A stretch of 64,000 nucleotides of DNA from Archangium violaceum Cb vi76 (GTDB lineage: Bacteria; Myxococcota; Myxococcia; Myxococcales; Myxococcaceae), in assembly GCF_000733295.1 (NCBI RefSeq), contig NZ_JPMI01000228.1, positions 17,152 through 81,151 of the forward strand, given 5' to 3'. The notes under the pieces were generated by a model. The model saw nothing but the letters and a program-made list of their open reading frames with translations, made no database searches and had not been told where the DNA came from. Each line of letters starts with the position of its first letter. Within the stretch, counting starts at the first letter, position 1. A program made the position numbers and the translations under genes. Below are positions 33,884 to 43,745 of the stretch, in pieces.

Positions 33884-35236
33884 GTGGCTTCCATCTTCAA
33901 GCGTGATGGTTCCTGGGTGGTGAAGTGGAAGAACGGGGCGGGCCGGTGGATGCAGCGCCGGACGGACTGCGCCACGAAGCTCGAAGCCCAGTCGTTGGCG
34001 CGCGAGCTGGAGCGCAAGGCCGAGTTTCAGAGCCTCGGGCTGGAGCCCATCGAGGCTCCTGTCTCCCTGACCTTCGGGGAACTGCTCGACTGGTACGCGC
34101 AGAACTTCGCCGGACAGCTCCGCTCACAGGGAGACCGGCGCGCGGCTGAGAAGCACTTCCGCCCCTGCTTGGGTTCGCTGGTGCTTCCCGAGGTGACAGC
34201 GGCCCGCATTGATGAGGCGCTCTCGGCCGCTGCGGATGCGCTCTCGCCGAAGTCGCTCAACAACCTGCGGGGCTTCGCGCAGACCGTCTTCTCCAAGGCC
34301 ATCCAACGCGGGCTCTGGAAGGGCGCCAACCCGGCGGATGCCGTGCCTCGGCGCAAGGTGCCCAAGCGCGCGCCGTCCTATCTCAAGGCCGAGGAGGTGG
34401 CTCCCGTGCTCGCCGAGGTGCCCGCCGAGTGGCGGTGCCTCTTCGCCACTGCCGTCTATACGGGGATGCGCCGGGGCGAACTGGTGGCGCTCCAGAAAGG
34501 TGACGTGGACCTGGAGCAGGGGGAAATCATCGTCACGCGGAGTTGGGACGCGGGCACGACCAAGAGCGGGCGGGCCCGTGTCATCCCCATCCACAGCGAA
34601 CTGCGGCCCTACCTCGTCCAGGCGATGCGGGAGAGCCCCTCGGAACTGGTGTTCCCCCGCGCGGATGGCTCGATGCACTCCCAGAACGTGGACCTTGCCG
34701 AACTGCTCCGGGCCGCCTTGAACCGGGCCCAGCTTGTCGAGGGGTGGGCCCACAAGTGCCGCCGCTGCGGGAACGTCGAGCACTCGGCCTCCTCCGAGGT
34801 GCGCCGCTGCTCCAAGGCGGGCTGTGGCTTCACGCTGTGGCCCTCGCCCAAGCCGCGCGCCATCCGCTTCCACGACTTGCGGCACACCACGGCCACGCTG
34901 CTCCTCAAGGCCCGGGTGCCGCTGGCGGTGGTCCAGCGCATCCTCGGCCACTCCTCGCCCACCATCACGGCGGGGGTCTACGGCCACCTGGACGTGGAGG
35001 ACATGCGCGCGGGCCTGGAGCAACTCAGCTTCCAGCCGTCCGAGGTGCCGGTTGCCGGGGTGATTTCGATGGCCGTGGGCGCTCGGCGTGGTGCGCCGGT
35101 GGTGCGGAACCCGCCCGGAGCGGGTTTCGGGGCCGGAGCGCCAAACGAAAACCCTGAGCAATCACGCGAGGTTAAAGGGGGTGGGCCCTCCTGGATTCGA
35201 ACCAGGGACCAATCGGTTATGAGCCGACAGCTCTGA
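33884..35236 (+). CDS. Tyrosine recombinase (integrase), 3' end overlapping att core and tRNA-Ile
   Basis: 450 residues from the GTG at 33884 (AAGGAGG, 7-base spacing). N-terminal arm-binding and core-binding regions (1-165) are followed by a catalytic domain with R196 (TGMRRGE), K227, H330-x2-R333, H356 and Y366, a complete set. A Zn-ribbon-like insertion with C292, C295, C309 and C314 lies between the Lys strand and HxxR, which is unusual. The C-terminal ~85 residues follow the Tyr; the last 17 (GPSWIRTRDQSVMSRQL) are read from the attachment core and the antisense of the tRNA, and the stop is inside the tRNA gene. This is like phage Mx8, where attP lies within the int gene. Confidence 0.93.
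   Translation: MASIFKRDGSWVVKWKNGAGRWMQRRTDCATKLEAQSLARELERKAEFQSLGLEPIEAPVSLTFGELLDWYAQNFAGQLRSQGDRRAAEKHFRPCLGSLVLPEVTAARIDEALSAAADALSPKSLNNLRGFAQTVFSKAIQRGLWKGANPADAVPRRKVPKRAPSYLKAEEVAPVLAEVPAEWRCLFATAVYTGMRRGELVALQKGDVDLEQGEIIVTRSWDAGTTKSGRARVIPIHSELRPYLVQAMRESPSELVFPRADGSMHSQNVDLAELLRAALNRAQLVEGWAHKCRRCGNVEHSASSEVRRCSKAGCGFTLWPSPKPRAIRFHDLRHTTATLLLKARVPLAVVQRILGHSSPTITAGVYGHLDVEDMRAGLEQLSFQPSEVPVAGVISMAVGARRGAPVVRNPPGAGFGAGAPNENPEQSREVKGGGPSWIRTRDQSVMSRQL
35182..35226 (+). other. Right attachment core (attR)
   Basis: 45 bases identical to 28121-28165 and forming nucleotides 29-73 of tRNA-Ile. It restores the 3' part of the tRNA after insertion. Confidence 0.9.
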
Positions 35237-35254
35237 CCGCTGAGCTAAGGGCCC
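35182..35254 (-). tRNA. tRNA-Ile(CAT), lysidine type
   Basis: 73 bases. Acceptor GGGCCCT/AGGGCCC, D-stem GCTC/GAGC, anticodon loop CTCATAA, T-stem CCTGG/CCAGG. The sequence resembles E. coli tRNA-Ile2 and not initiator or elongator tRNA-Met, so CAT is taken as the modified anticodon that reads ATA. CCA is not encoded (CCC follows the discriminator). It overlaps the integrase 3' end on the opposite strand. Confidence 0.88.
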
Positions 35255-35347
35255 CCTAGAACCACACGGACGGCGCTGTGGGCGCCGCACTGACCTGGGA
35301 AGTATCGCGCACCCCGCGCGCGCGCAAGAGGGCGCGTGCCTCGCTGC

Positions 35348-35686
35348 TCAGCGTTGCACGCGCCAGTGCGTGCCCTGGCCTTCCAGGCGCACCCCCTCGG
35401 CCTTCAGCCTCCGCGCCTGCTCCACCGCCACCGGCGGCGCCAGCACCCCGTCCGAGCGGATGACCCGCCACCACGGCACGTTCTCCAGCGTCTTCAGCTC
35501 CCGCCCCACGCCTCGCGCCGCCCCCGGCCTCCCCGCGTAGAGCGCCACCTGCGCGTACGAGCGCACCTCGCCCCTCGGAATGGCTCGCACCGCCCGGCGC
35601 ACGGCCTCGGGGAAGGGGAGGGGTTTCTGGGGGGCGGGTTTGGGTTTGGGTGCCGTCTTGCTCGCCGTCTTCCGTTTCGCCGCCAT
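35348..35686 (-). CDS. Alkyltransferase-like (ATL) protein
   Basis: A 112-residue member of the O6-methylguanine-DNA methyltransferase fold. A Lys/Pro/Ala-rich N-terminus precedes PFPEAVRRAVRAIPRGEVRS, GRPGAARGVGRELK and PWWRVIRSDG. In active methyltransferases the motif is PCHRV; here Trp-Trp replaces Cys-His, so the protein cannot accept alkyl groups. ATL proteins bind alkylated bases and hand them to nucleotide excision repair. Confidence 0.9.
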   Translation of the reverse strand: MAAKRKTASKTAPKPKPAPQKPLPFPEAVRRAVRAIPRGEVRSYAQVALYAGRPGAARGVGRELKTLENVPWWRVIRSDGVLAPPVAVEQARRLKAEGVRLEGQGTHWRVQR

Positions 35687-35710
35687 ATGGCCTCCCAGCT
35701 CCGGGGTAGA

Positions 35711-35744
35711 CCCTCACCCTGGCCCTCTCCCAGAGGGAGAGGGG
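35711..35744. repeat. Intergenic hairpin repeat, copy 3
   Basis: CCCTCACCCTGG followed by CCCTCTCCC and AGAGGGAGAGGG, just upstream of the ATL start. Confidence 0.7.
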
Positions 35745-35754
35745 AGCGCACACG

Positions 35755-35788
35755 AAAAAGCCCCCGGTCCTCTTCGGAACGGGGGCTT
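35755..35788 (-). terminator. Terminator of the rpsU-rpoD operon
   Basis: AAGCCCCCG (35758-35766) pairs with CGGGGGCTT (35780-35788); on the minus strand it is followed by TTTTT. It lies ~95 bp after the rpoD stop. Confidence 0.8.
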
Positions 35789-35837
35789 CTTCTTACTCAC
35801 TCTCCGGCCCTCGGGGCATGACCCAGGGGGGCGGGCA

Positions 35838-35871
35838 CCCTCACCCCGACCCTCTCCCGGGGGGGAGAGGG
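35838..35871. repeat. Intergenic hairpin repeat, copy 4
   Basis: CCCTCACCCCGA followed by CCCTCTCCC and GGGGGAGAGGG, between rpoD and its terminator. Confidence 0.7.
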
Positions 35872-35882
35872 AGGGGAGTGGC

Positions 35883-38051
<2,169 letters not shown>

Positions 38052-38140
38052 TCGGGTACTTCTCCTTGGAAAAACAGGGACCTGGCCTGGAGCGAGCCGG
38101 CCGATCTATCGCAAAGTAGAGGATTCTTACAAACGCGAAC

Positions 38141-39979
38141 TCAAACCGGTTGCATGGGGGCCTTTGTTCCCGGGGGGGGCGGGCGGATTTCCTCCTCCAC
38201 GCGTTTCTTGAGCGAAAGCAGCTCGATTCGCTGGGTGAGGAGCTGTTTCGTCTCCTCGGAGAGGTCGATGGCGCCCGTCATCTGGCTGGTGGTGCGCTTG
38301 ATGTAGTCCAACTGCTGATTGATGCGGCGCAGCATGATGGCACGGCAGAGCTGGAGGAAGTAGTGCTCCAGGGCGGAGCCCTGCTGCTCGGAGAGCTGGC
38401 GGGAGGCGGCCTCCACGGAGCGTTTGACGGTGTCGTGCGCCTCGAAGAGGGCGTCCTCGGCGCCATGGCCCGAGGTGGCGTGGGCGAGCACCAGCCGGAG
38501 GCCAGGGTGGGACAGCTCGTCGTAGACGCGGAAGGTGTCGCGGACCACGAGCCGGGGCTCGCGCAGGACGGCGGCCACGTACAGGGCCTCCAGGGCGTCC
38601 GGGGGCTTCACCGGGGGCGGGCGGGGCGCCGCCGGGCCCTGGGGAGCCGCTCCCCTGGCCGGTGGCTGGCCGGGCTTGGGCGCGGGCTTCACCGCCGGGG
38701 GCGGCGCCTTGCTGCGCAGGGAAGCCTCCAGTTCGGCCGCGGGCAGCCCGCACCAGGCGCTCAGGGCCCCGAAGAAGGCCGAGCGCACCAGCCCCACCGG
38801 CAGCTGCGCCGACACGGGCTTGAGGCGCTCCAGGGCGGCCATCTTCTCCTCGAAGCTGGCCTCCTTTCCCTGGGGGAGGATCGTGAGGAAGACGTGCTGG
38901 GTGAGGGGCCGGGCCTCGGTGAGCAGCCGCTCCAGGCCCACGGAGCCCTCGCGGCGGATGAAGGTGTCCGGGTCATCGCCCTCGGGCAGCAGGGCCACCT
39001 TGGCGGCCGCTCCCGCGGCGAGCAGGGGGCCGGCCAGGCGCTCCACGGCGGCGAGGCCCGCCTGGTCTCCGTCCAGCAGCAGGAAGAGCTCCCGGGCCTC
39101 GGCGCGGCCGAGCACCTTGAGGTGGCCCGGAGTGAGCGCGGTGGAGCACAGCGCCACCGTGTGCTTCACCCCCTCCTGGTGCAGGGCGATGCAGTCGAAG
39201 TAGCCCTCCACGAGCACGGCGGCCTTGCGGCGGCGGATCTCATCGCGCGCCTGGTCCATGCCGAAGAGCGTCTCGCTCTTGTTGTACAGCCGGGACTCGC
39301 GGGAGTTGAGGTACTTGGGGCCCTCCTCCGCGTCCACCAGCCGGCCGCCGAAGGCGATGGGGCGGCCCTCGGGGGCGCGGATGGGGATGATGAGGCGGCT
39401 GCGGAAGAAGTCGAAGTAGCCGTCGCCCTTGTTGCGCCGGTTGACGAGGCCCGCGTTGAGGCCCCACTCCACCATTCCCGCCTTGGTGAGCCGGTCCGCC
39501 AGCGACGTCCACGCCGCCGGAGCCCAGCCCAGCCCGAAGGCCCGGGCCGTCTCCTCGGAGATGCCGCGGCTGGCGAGGTAGGCGCGGGCGCGGCGTCCCT
39601 CTTCCTCCCACAGCAGTGCCCGGAAGTGCTCGGCCGCCAGGTCGGTGGCCTCCTTGAGCTGCTGCCGCTCCCGGGCGCCGGGGTCCTGCGCCGCCTCCAG
39701 GTCCACGCCCACCTCGCGGGCGAGGTCCCTCACCGCGTCCAGGAACGTCTTGCCCAGGTAGCGCTGCACGAAGGACACGGCGTCCCCGCTCGCGCGGCAC
39801 CCGTGGCAGAAATAGAAGCGCTTCTCCGGGACGACGTAGAAGGAGGGGGTCTTCTCCTGGTGGAAGGGGCAGCGGCCCTTGAACTCGCGCCCGGCCTTCT
39901 TGAGCTCCACGTAGCGCGAGACGAGCCCCACCAGGTCCACCCGCTCGAGGACTTCCTGGATCTTGTGGTCGGGGATCAT
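38141..39979 (-). CDS. dnaG: DNA primase
   Basis: A 612-residue bacterial primase that makes RNA primers for replication. Zinc-binding domain C37-x2-H40 ... C58-x2-C61; RNA polymerase domain (IPIRAPEGRPIAFGGRL); TOPRIM with VLVEGYFDCIAL and LDGDQAG; a Pro/Ala-rich linker and a C-terminal DnaB-binding helical region. The ATG at 39979 has GGGGGTGGG upstream and gives the usual N-terminus; an ATG at 40027 would add 16 residues. 89 bp separate it from rpoD. Confidence 0.97.
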   Translation of the reverse strand: MIPDHKIQEVLERVDLVGLVSRYVELKKAGREFKGRCPFHQEKTPSFYVVPEKRFYFCHGCRASGDAVSFVQRYLGKTFLDAVRDLAREVGVDLEAAQDPGARERQQLKEATDLAAEHFRALLWEEEGRRARAYLASRGISEETARAFGLGWAPAAWTSLADRLTKAGMVEWGLNAGLVNRRNKGDGYFDFFRSRLIIPIRAPEGRPIAFGGRLVDAEEGPKYLNSRESRLYNKSETLFGMDQARDEIRRRKAAVLVEGYFDCIALHQEGVKHTVALCSTALTPGHLKVLGRAEARELFLLLDGDQAGLAAVERLAGPLLAAGAAAKVALLPEGDDPDTFIRREGSVGLERLLTEARPLTQHVFLTILPQGKEASFEEKMAALERLKPVSAQLPVGLVRSAFFGALSAWCGLPAAELEASLRSKAPPPAVKPAPKPGQPPARGAAPQGPAAPRPPPVKPPDALEALYVAAVLREPRLVVRDTFRVYDELSHPGLRLVLAHATSGHGAEDALFEAHDTVKRSVEAASRQLSEQQGSALEHYFLQLCRAIMLRRINQQLDYIKRTTSQMTGAIDLSEETKQLLTQRIELLSLKKRVEEEIRPPPPGTKAPMQPV

Positions 39980-40245
39980 GTGTCCCACCCCCTCCGCCCG
40001 GCGCGAGCGGACCGCCATGATCCGCACACCAGCCCCTGCGGACGAGTATGGGCTCGGCCCCTGACATGGCCGCTGTAGGTCCGGCTCGGCTCGACGATGT
40101 GGAAAAGGAAGGGCATTTCGGCGCGTCGGGAACCGTCCGGATGGGGGGACGGGAAGCGACCGGATACCCTTAATGGCCGATCAGCGGCCGGGCAAGTTCT
40201 CGAAGAACCCACCCGGCGCCGTTCGAGGCCGGAAGACCGGGACTG

Positions 40246-40704
40246 CTACAGCTTGGACAGCTGGTTCTTCACTTCCTCGGAGATGGCGCGGCCCTCGGCG
40301 CGGCCCTGCAGCTTGGGGGTGAGCAGCTTCATCACCGCGCCCATGTCCTTGGCGCTCTTGGCACCGGCCTCGGTGATGGCGGCCTGGACCTCGGCGCGCA
40401 GCTCGTCCGCGGACAGCTGCTTGGGCAGGTAATTCTGGAGGACGGAGATCTCCTGCTCTTCCTTCTCGGCCAGCTCGGGGCGGCCACCGGACTTGAACTG
40501 CTCGACGGAGTCGCGGCGCTGCTTGATGAGGGTGCCGATCACCTGAAGGATGCTGGCCTCGTCGAGAGGGCCGGTGGCGCCGGGCTCCACTTCCTTGTAC
40601 TTGACGGCGCTCTTGAGCATCCGAAGGACGCTGGTGGTGAGCTCGTTCTTCGACCGCATCGCGTCCTTGAGGTCGGCGTCGATGCGCTCCCTGACGGTAG
40701 CCAT
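40246..40704 (-). CDS. yqeY: GatB/YqeY-domain protein
   Basis: 152 residues of the YqeY family: RIDADLKDAMRSKNELTTSV, VLQNYLPKQLSADELRA and KDMGAVMKLLTPKLQGRAEG. The domain is the tRNA-binding tail of amidotransferase GatB found alone; its cellular role is not settled. The gene lies between rpsU and dnaG, a place it holds in several bacterial groups. Confidence 0.93.
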   Translation of the reverse strand: MATVRERIDADLKDAMRSKNELTTSVLRMLKSAVKYKEVEPGATGPLDEASILQVIGTLIKQRRDSVEQFKSGGRPELAEKEEQEISVLQNYLPKQLSADELRAEVQAAITEAGAKSAKDMGAVMKLLTPKLQGRAEGRAISEEVKNQLSKL

Positions 40705-40797
40705 GGCAGTGCTCCAGGTATGTGGTGGAAGGGTGCTACACGGACGGGAACCAGGGCGCTGGACTGACGCGGCCCCGGCTCCCGGACGAGGAGGCGG

Positions 40798-40992
40798 CTA
40801 GTACGTCTTACGCGCCTTCTTCACCGCGCGCTTCTTGGCCGCGAGAGCCTTCTTCTTCCTCTTCACGGAAGGCTTCTCGTAGTGCTCGCGCTTGCGGATC
40901 TCGGAGAGGATACCAGCCTTCTCGGTGGCCTTCTTGAAGCGCTTGAGGGCGCTCTCGATGGACTCGCCGTCCTTGACTCGAATGCCGGGCAT
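40798..40992 (-). CDS. rpsU: 30S ribosomal protein S21
   Basis: 64 residues: [20 protein letters not shown], then a basic C-terminus ([19 protein letters not shown]). The ATG at 40992 is preceded by AAGGAGGTGA, a full anti-16S match, with a 5-base spacing, so it is preferred to the ATG at 41001. It is first in the macromolecular-synthesis operon. Confidence 0.97.
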   Translation of the reverse strand: MPGIRVKDGESIESALKRFKKATEKAGILSEIRKREHYEKPSVKRKKKALAAKKRAVKKARKTY

Positions 40993-41036
40993 GCCTGTCA
41001 CCTCCTTCCGTGTGCGCTAGAAATACAGGGGGCGCC

Positions 41037-41065
41037 GATATGACGCAGCGGGCGTGAAAACGCAA
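41037..41065 (-). promoter_or_regulatory. Possible sigma-70 promoter of the rpsU operon
   Basis: On the minus strand TTGCGT, 17 bases, CATATC, placed 45 bp before the rpsU ATG. The -10 match is weak, but the spacing is ideal and the divergent gene lies close by. Confidence 0.3.
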
Positions 41066-41112
41066 GGACACCCGCAGAAAAGGATCAGCCGGGTAGGCTA
41101 AAGTGGACCCTC

Positions 41113-42708
41113 GTGAGCGCCGCCCTCTTCCTCGTCCTGTTGTTGTCGGCTGGCCAGCATGGCGGCCAGGGATCCCTGGGTTGCTGGTCCTCCTGCCAAC
41201 GGCATGTGCAGGACCAGGCTCTCCGTGCCCGGCTCTGCCAGCTATGCGTCACCACCGGCCGCGCCGATGCCTGGGTGCTGGAGCTGGGTCGTATCCGGGG
41301 GCTCCCCGCCCAGGAGGGCCTCCGCTCGGCGCTGACGGACCCGGACTGGCGGGTGCGCTGGGCCGTGTTGCGGGCCCAGGCGAAGGCCCGGGGGCACACC
41401 GAGCCGCGTACCCTCGCGGACTGGGTGGCCGAGGCTCCGGCCAGGGACGAGGTGCTCGCCTGCATCACCGCCGCGCGAGCCGCCGCCAGCACCGGCAAGT
41501 CGACCGCCTCCTACTTGAAGGAGGCGGGAGCCAAGGGGGGCACGGCGGCCGCCCGCGTCTGGGCCCGTAGGGACGCCATCCGGGAGGCCCTGGAGGTGGA
41601 GGTGTACTCCGAGCAGGCCGTGCTCCGGGGCGAGGCGCTCTCCCACCTCGCGACCTTCCTGGGCAGGCCGCCCGCCCGGGTGCTGCTGGAGTCCATGGCC
41701 CGGCGCCCCGAGGCGGGGGACGTGGCCGCCGCCTCCGCGCTCCTCTCGGTGGCCGAGAAGAAGGGCTCCTCGGTGGGGCGGATGCTGCTGGCGGAGGCGA
41801 AGCCGCCGGATCAGGCCCTCATCAACCGCCTCTTCGCCGTCTATTCGGCGGACCTGGAGAAGCTGCAGAAGGGGCTGGCCTCCCTCGACGTCACCGAGCG
41901 GCGCGCCACCGTGCAGTCACTGTGGCGCTACGGCCCCCTGGCGCAGCGGGAGTTGGAGCGCGCGCTGGTGGACTCCGAGGCCCAGGTGCGCCGGCTGGCG
42001 GCGAAGGGACTCGCCGAGGCCGAGGGCCTGTCGTTGATGGAGGCCGCTCGCCGGAAGATCTGGGACGACGGGGCCTCGCTGGACACCCGGTGTACCTGGA
42101 TGGATGTGGTCGCGACCGAGAAGACCTGTGAGCCGTTCCTCCTGGAGGTGGCGCACGACACCGATTTTCTCGCCGACACGCGAGGCGAGGCGGCGGCCAG
42201 GCTCGCCGACTGCGACGGCGATGCCACGCGCCGCTTCCAGCTCCTGGCTCCCTTGCTGAAGGATCAGCAGGCCGCGGTGCGGGCCGGGGCGGTGCGGGCG
42301 CTCGTCCTGCCTCGCTCGCCCGAGCTGGATGCCGCCGTCGCCGCCGCGCTCGAGGACTCCATGCCAGAGGTGGTGGCCGCCGCCCTCGGTGTCGTGGGGC
42401 GGCAACGCCAGGTGGCGCGGGTGGAGAGCGTGGTGACCCTGCTCGGCTCTCCGCATGCCGAGGTGCGCGAGGGCGCTGCCCGCGCACTGGAGTGGATCGG
42501 CCGCCCCCAACATGTGAAGCACCTCGCCCAGACGCTCCAGCAGGACAGCGTCGCCTCGGTGCGGGTGGCCGCCGCCGAGACGCTGGCCGTCCTCGGAGGC
42601 CCCTTCGCCGCCTCCGCGCTCAGTCAGGCCGCCGCGAAGGATCCGGACTCCCATGTCCAGCATGTGGCCCGGCGCGGACTGGCTCGGCTCGGCTTCCGGC
42701 CTCCTTGA
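41113..42708 (+). CDS. Exported HEAT-repeat protein
   Basis: 531 residues. A short signal-like hydrophobic start (SAALFLVLLLSAG) is followed by a Cys cluster (C24, C28, C42, C45) and a long helical array. HEAT/PBS-lyase-type repeats are clear in the second half, with VRAGAVRALVLPRSPELDAA and VREGAARALEWIGRPQHVKH. It is a scaffold without catalytic motifs. The start is the GTG at 41113. No partner is obvious; it diverges from the rpsU operon. Confidence 0.72.
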   Translation: MSAALFLVLLLSAGQHGGQGSLGCWSSCQRHVQDQALRARLCQLCVTTGRADAWVLELGRIRGLPAQEGLRSALTDPDWRVRWAVLRAQAKARGHTEPRTLADWVAEAPARDEVLACITAARAAASTGKSTASYLKEAGAKGGTAAARVWARRDAIREALEVEVYSEQAVLRGEALSHLATFLGRPPARVLLESMARRPEAGDVAAASALLSVAEKKGSSVGRMLLAEAKPPDQALINRLFAVYSADLEKLQKGLASLDVTERRATVQSLWRYGPLAQRELERALVDSEAQVRRLAAKGLAEAEGLSLMEAARRKIWDDGASLDTRCTWMDVVATEKTCEPFLLEVAHDTDFLADTRGEAAARLADCDGDATRRFQLLAPLLKDQQAAVRAGAVRALVLPRSPELDAAVAAALEDSMPEVVAAALGVVGRQRQVARVESVVTLLGSPHAEVREGAARALEWIGRPQHVKHLAQTLQQDSVASVRVAAAETLAVLGGPFAASALSQAAAKDPDSHVQHVARRGLARLGFRPP

Positions 42709-42768
42709 AGGCAGTCCTTGCAGGCGCTCCGGGTAGGTGGGTATGGTTCGAGGTCTGGAGAAGTGCGT

Positions 42769-43683
42769 ATGAAGATTACACGAGCCATCGTCATCGAGCC
42801 GGGGGCGGCGGGGCGCCGCAAGTTGAAGGACGGTCTGGAGAAGGCGGGACTCGAGGTGTCCGCCGTGTCGGAGTGGGAGGAGGCGCCGGGCCGGGCCCCG
42901 CTGGTGGTGCTGGGGCCCTCGGTGGAGCGGCCCGAGAGGGTGGCTCGCGCGGTGCGGAGGCAGTTGCCGCGGGCGCTGGTGCTGGCCGCGCAGCAGACGC
43001 CCGGCAAGGCCGGCTTCGCGGATGGCATCCTTCCGCTGCCCGTCTCCGCGAAGGACCTCCAGGTGCGCCTGCCCGAGCTGGTGAAGCTGCGGACGCTCTC
43101 GCGGGGGACCCCGGTGCGCAAGGCCCGCGCCGCTCCCGCTTCCGAGCCGGTGCGCGCCCCGGGCGAGCCGCTGTTGGATCCGCTCACCCAATTCTACGTC
43201 TTCGCTCACTTCAAGGACTTCCTCTTCGTCGAGGTGAAGCGCTCCCGGCGCCATGGCCTGCCCCTGGCGCTCGCGCTGGTGGCGTTCGATCCGCTCCCGG
43301 TGCGCGCGGGCCGCGAGCTGCGTGAGCAGCTCCATGGAGGCCTGGCGCTCGCCATCCGGCGCTCGCTGCGCGATACGGACTTCCCGGTGCAGTACTCGGC
43401 GGACCGGGTGCTGCTGCTGCTGCCACACACGGACCTGGCCGGAGCCCACACCCTGGCCCGCCGCGTCTGCGAGCGCGTGGCCCGCTCCAGCCTCACCTTC
43501 GACGACCAGGTCCTCCGCCCCACCGTGTCCGTGGGCCTGTCCGCGCTCACCCCGGGCCGTGAGGTGTCGTTCGCCGACCTCGTGCGTCAGGCACAGAGCT
43601 CGCTCGAGTCCGCCCAGGCCGCTGGCGGCAACCGCGTGGAGATGCTCGCGGAGACGCCGGGACTGGAGATCGAGGGGACGTAG
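42769..43683 (+). CDS. Response-regulator-like protein with degenerate GGDEF domain
   Basis: 304 residues. Residues 1-105 resemble a receiver fold without the phospho-acceptor Asp; residues ~130-300 are a GGDEF fold (LLDPLTQFYVFAHFKDFLFV, ALALVAFDPL) in which the signature is YSADR instead of GGEEF. It therefore should not make c-di-GMP and may act as a receptor or scaffold. GGAGAAG precedes the ATG. The intact GGDEF gene is convergent and next to it. Confidence 0.72.
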   Translation: MKITRAIVIEPGAAGRRKLKDGLEKAGLEVSAVSEWEEAPGRAPLVVLGPSVERPERVARAVRRQLPRALVLAAQQTPGKAGFADGILPLPVSAKDLQVRLPELVKLRTLSRGTPVRKARAAPASEPVRAPGEPLLDPLTQFYVFAHFKDFLFVEVKRSRRHGLPLALALVAFDPLPVRAGRELREQLHGGLALAIRRSLRDTDFPVQYSADRVLLLLPHTDLAGAHTLARRVCERVARSSLTFDDQVLRPTVSVGLSALTPGREVSFADLVRQAQSSLESAQAAGGNRVEMLAETPGLEIEGT

Positions 43684-43689
43684 CGAAGA

Positions 43690-43722
43690 CCCTCACCCCG
43701 ACCCTCTCCCAGGGGGAGAGGG
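43690..43722. repeat. Intergenic hairpin repeat, copy 5
   Basis: CCCTCACCCCGACCCTCTCC followed by CAGGGGGAGAGGG, between two convergent genes. Confidence 0.7.
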
Positions 43723-43745
43723 AGCACAGGAGGGGAGGGGGATGG

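Larger units (their letters stand above)
28121..35226 (+). mobile_element. 7.06-kb integrative element inserted at tRNA-Ile(CAT)
   Basis: Bounded by identical 45-bp cores (28121-28165 and 35182-35226); the right copy is the 3' part of tRNA-Ile. In order it holds an Xis/AlpA-like HTH protein, an acidic unknown, a divergent XRE repressor with an operator region, a repeat-rich membrane protein, a structured leader with an unknown gene, a translationally coupled series XRE-unknown-ATPase-HTH, then XRE and integrase. There are no virion, conjugation or transposase genes. The size and content suit a phage satellite or small integrative plasmid. Confidence 0.85.

Noticed and set aside
28350..35236. 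Toxin-antitoxin pair or retron in the element
   Set aside because: XRE proteins are present, but no HigB/RelE-type toxin and no reverse transcriptase were seen.
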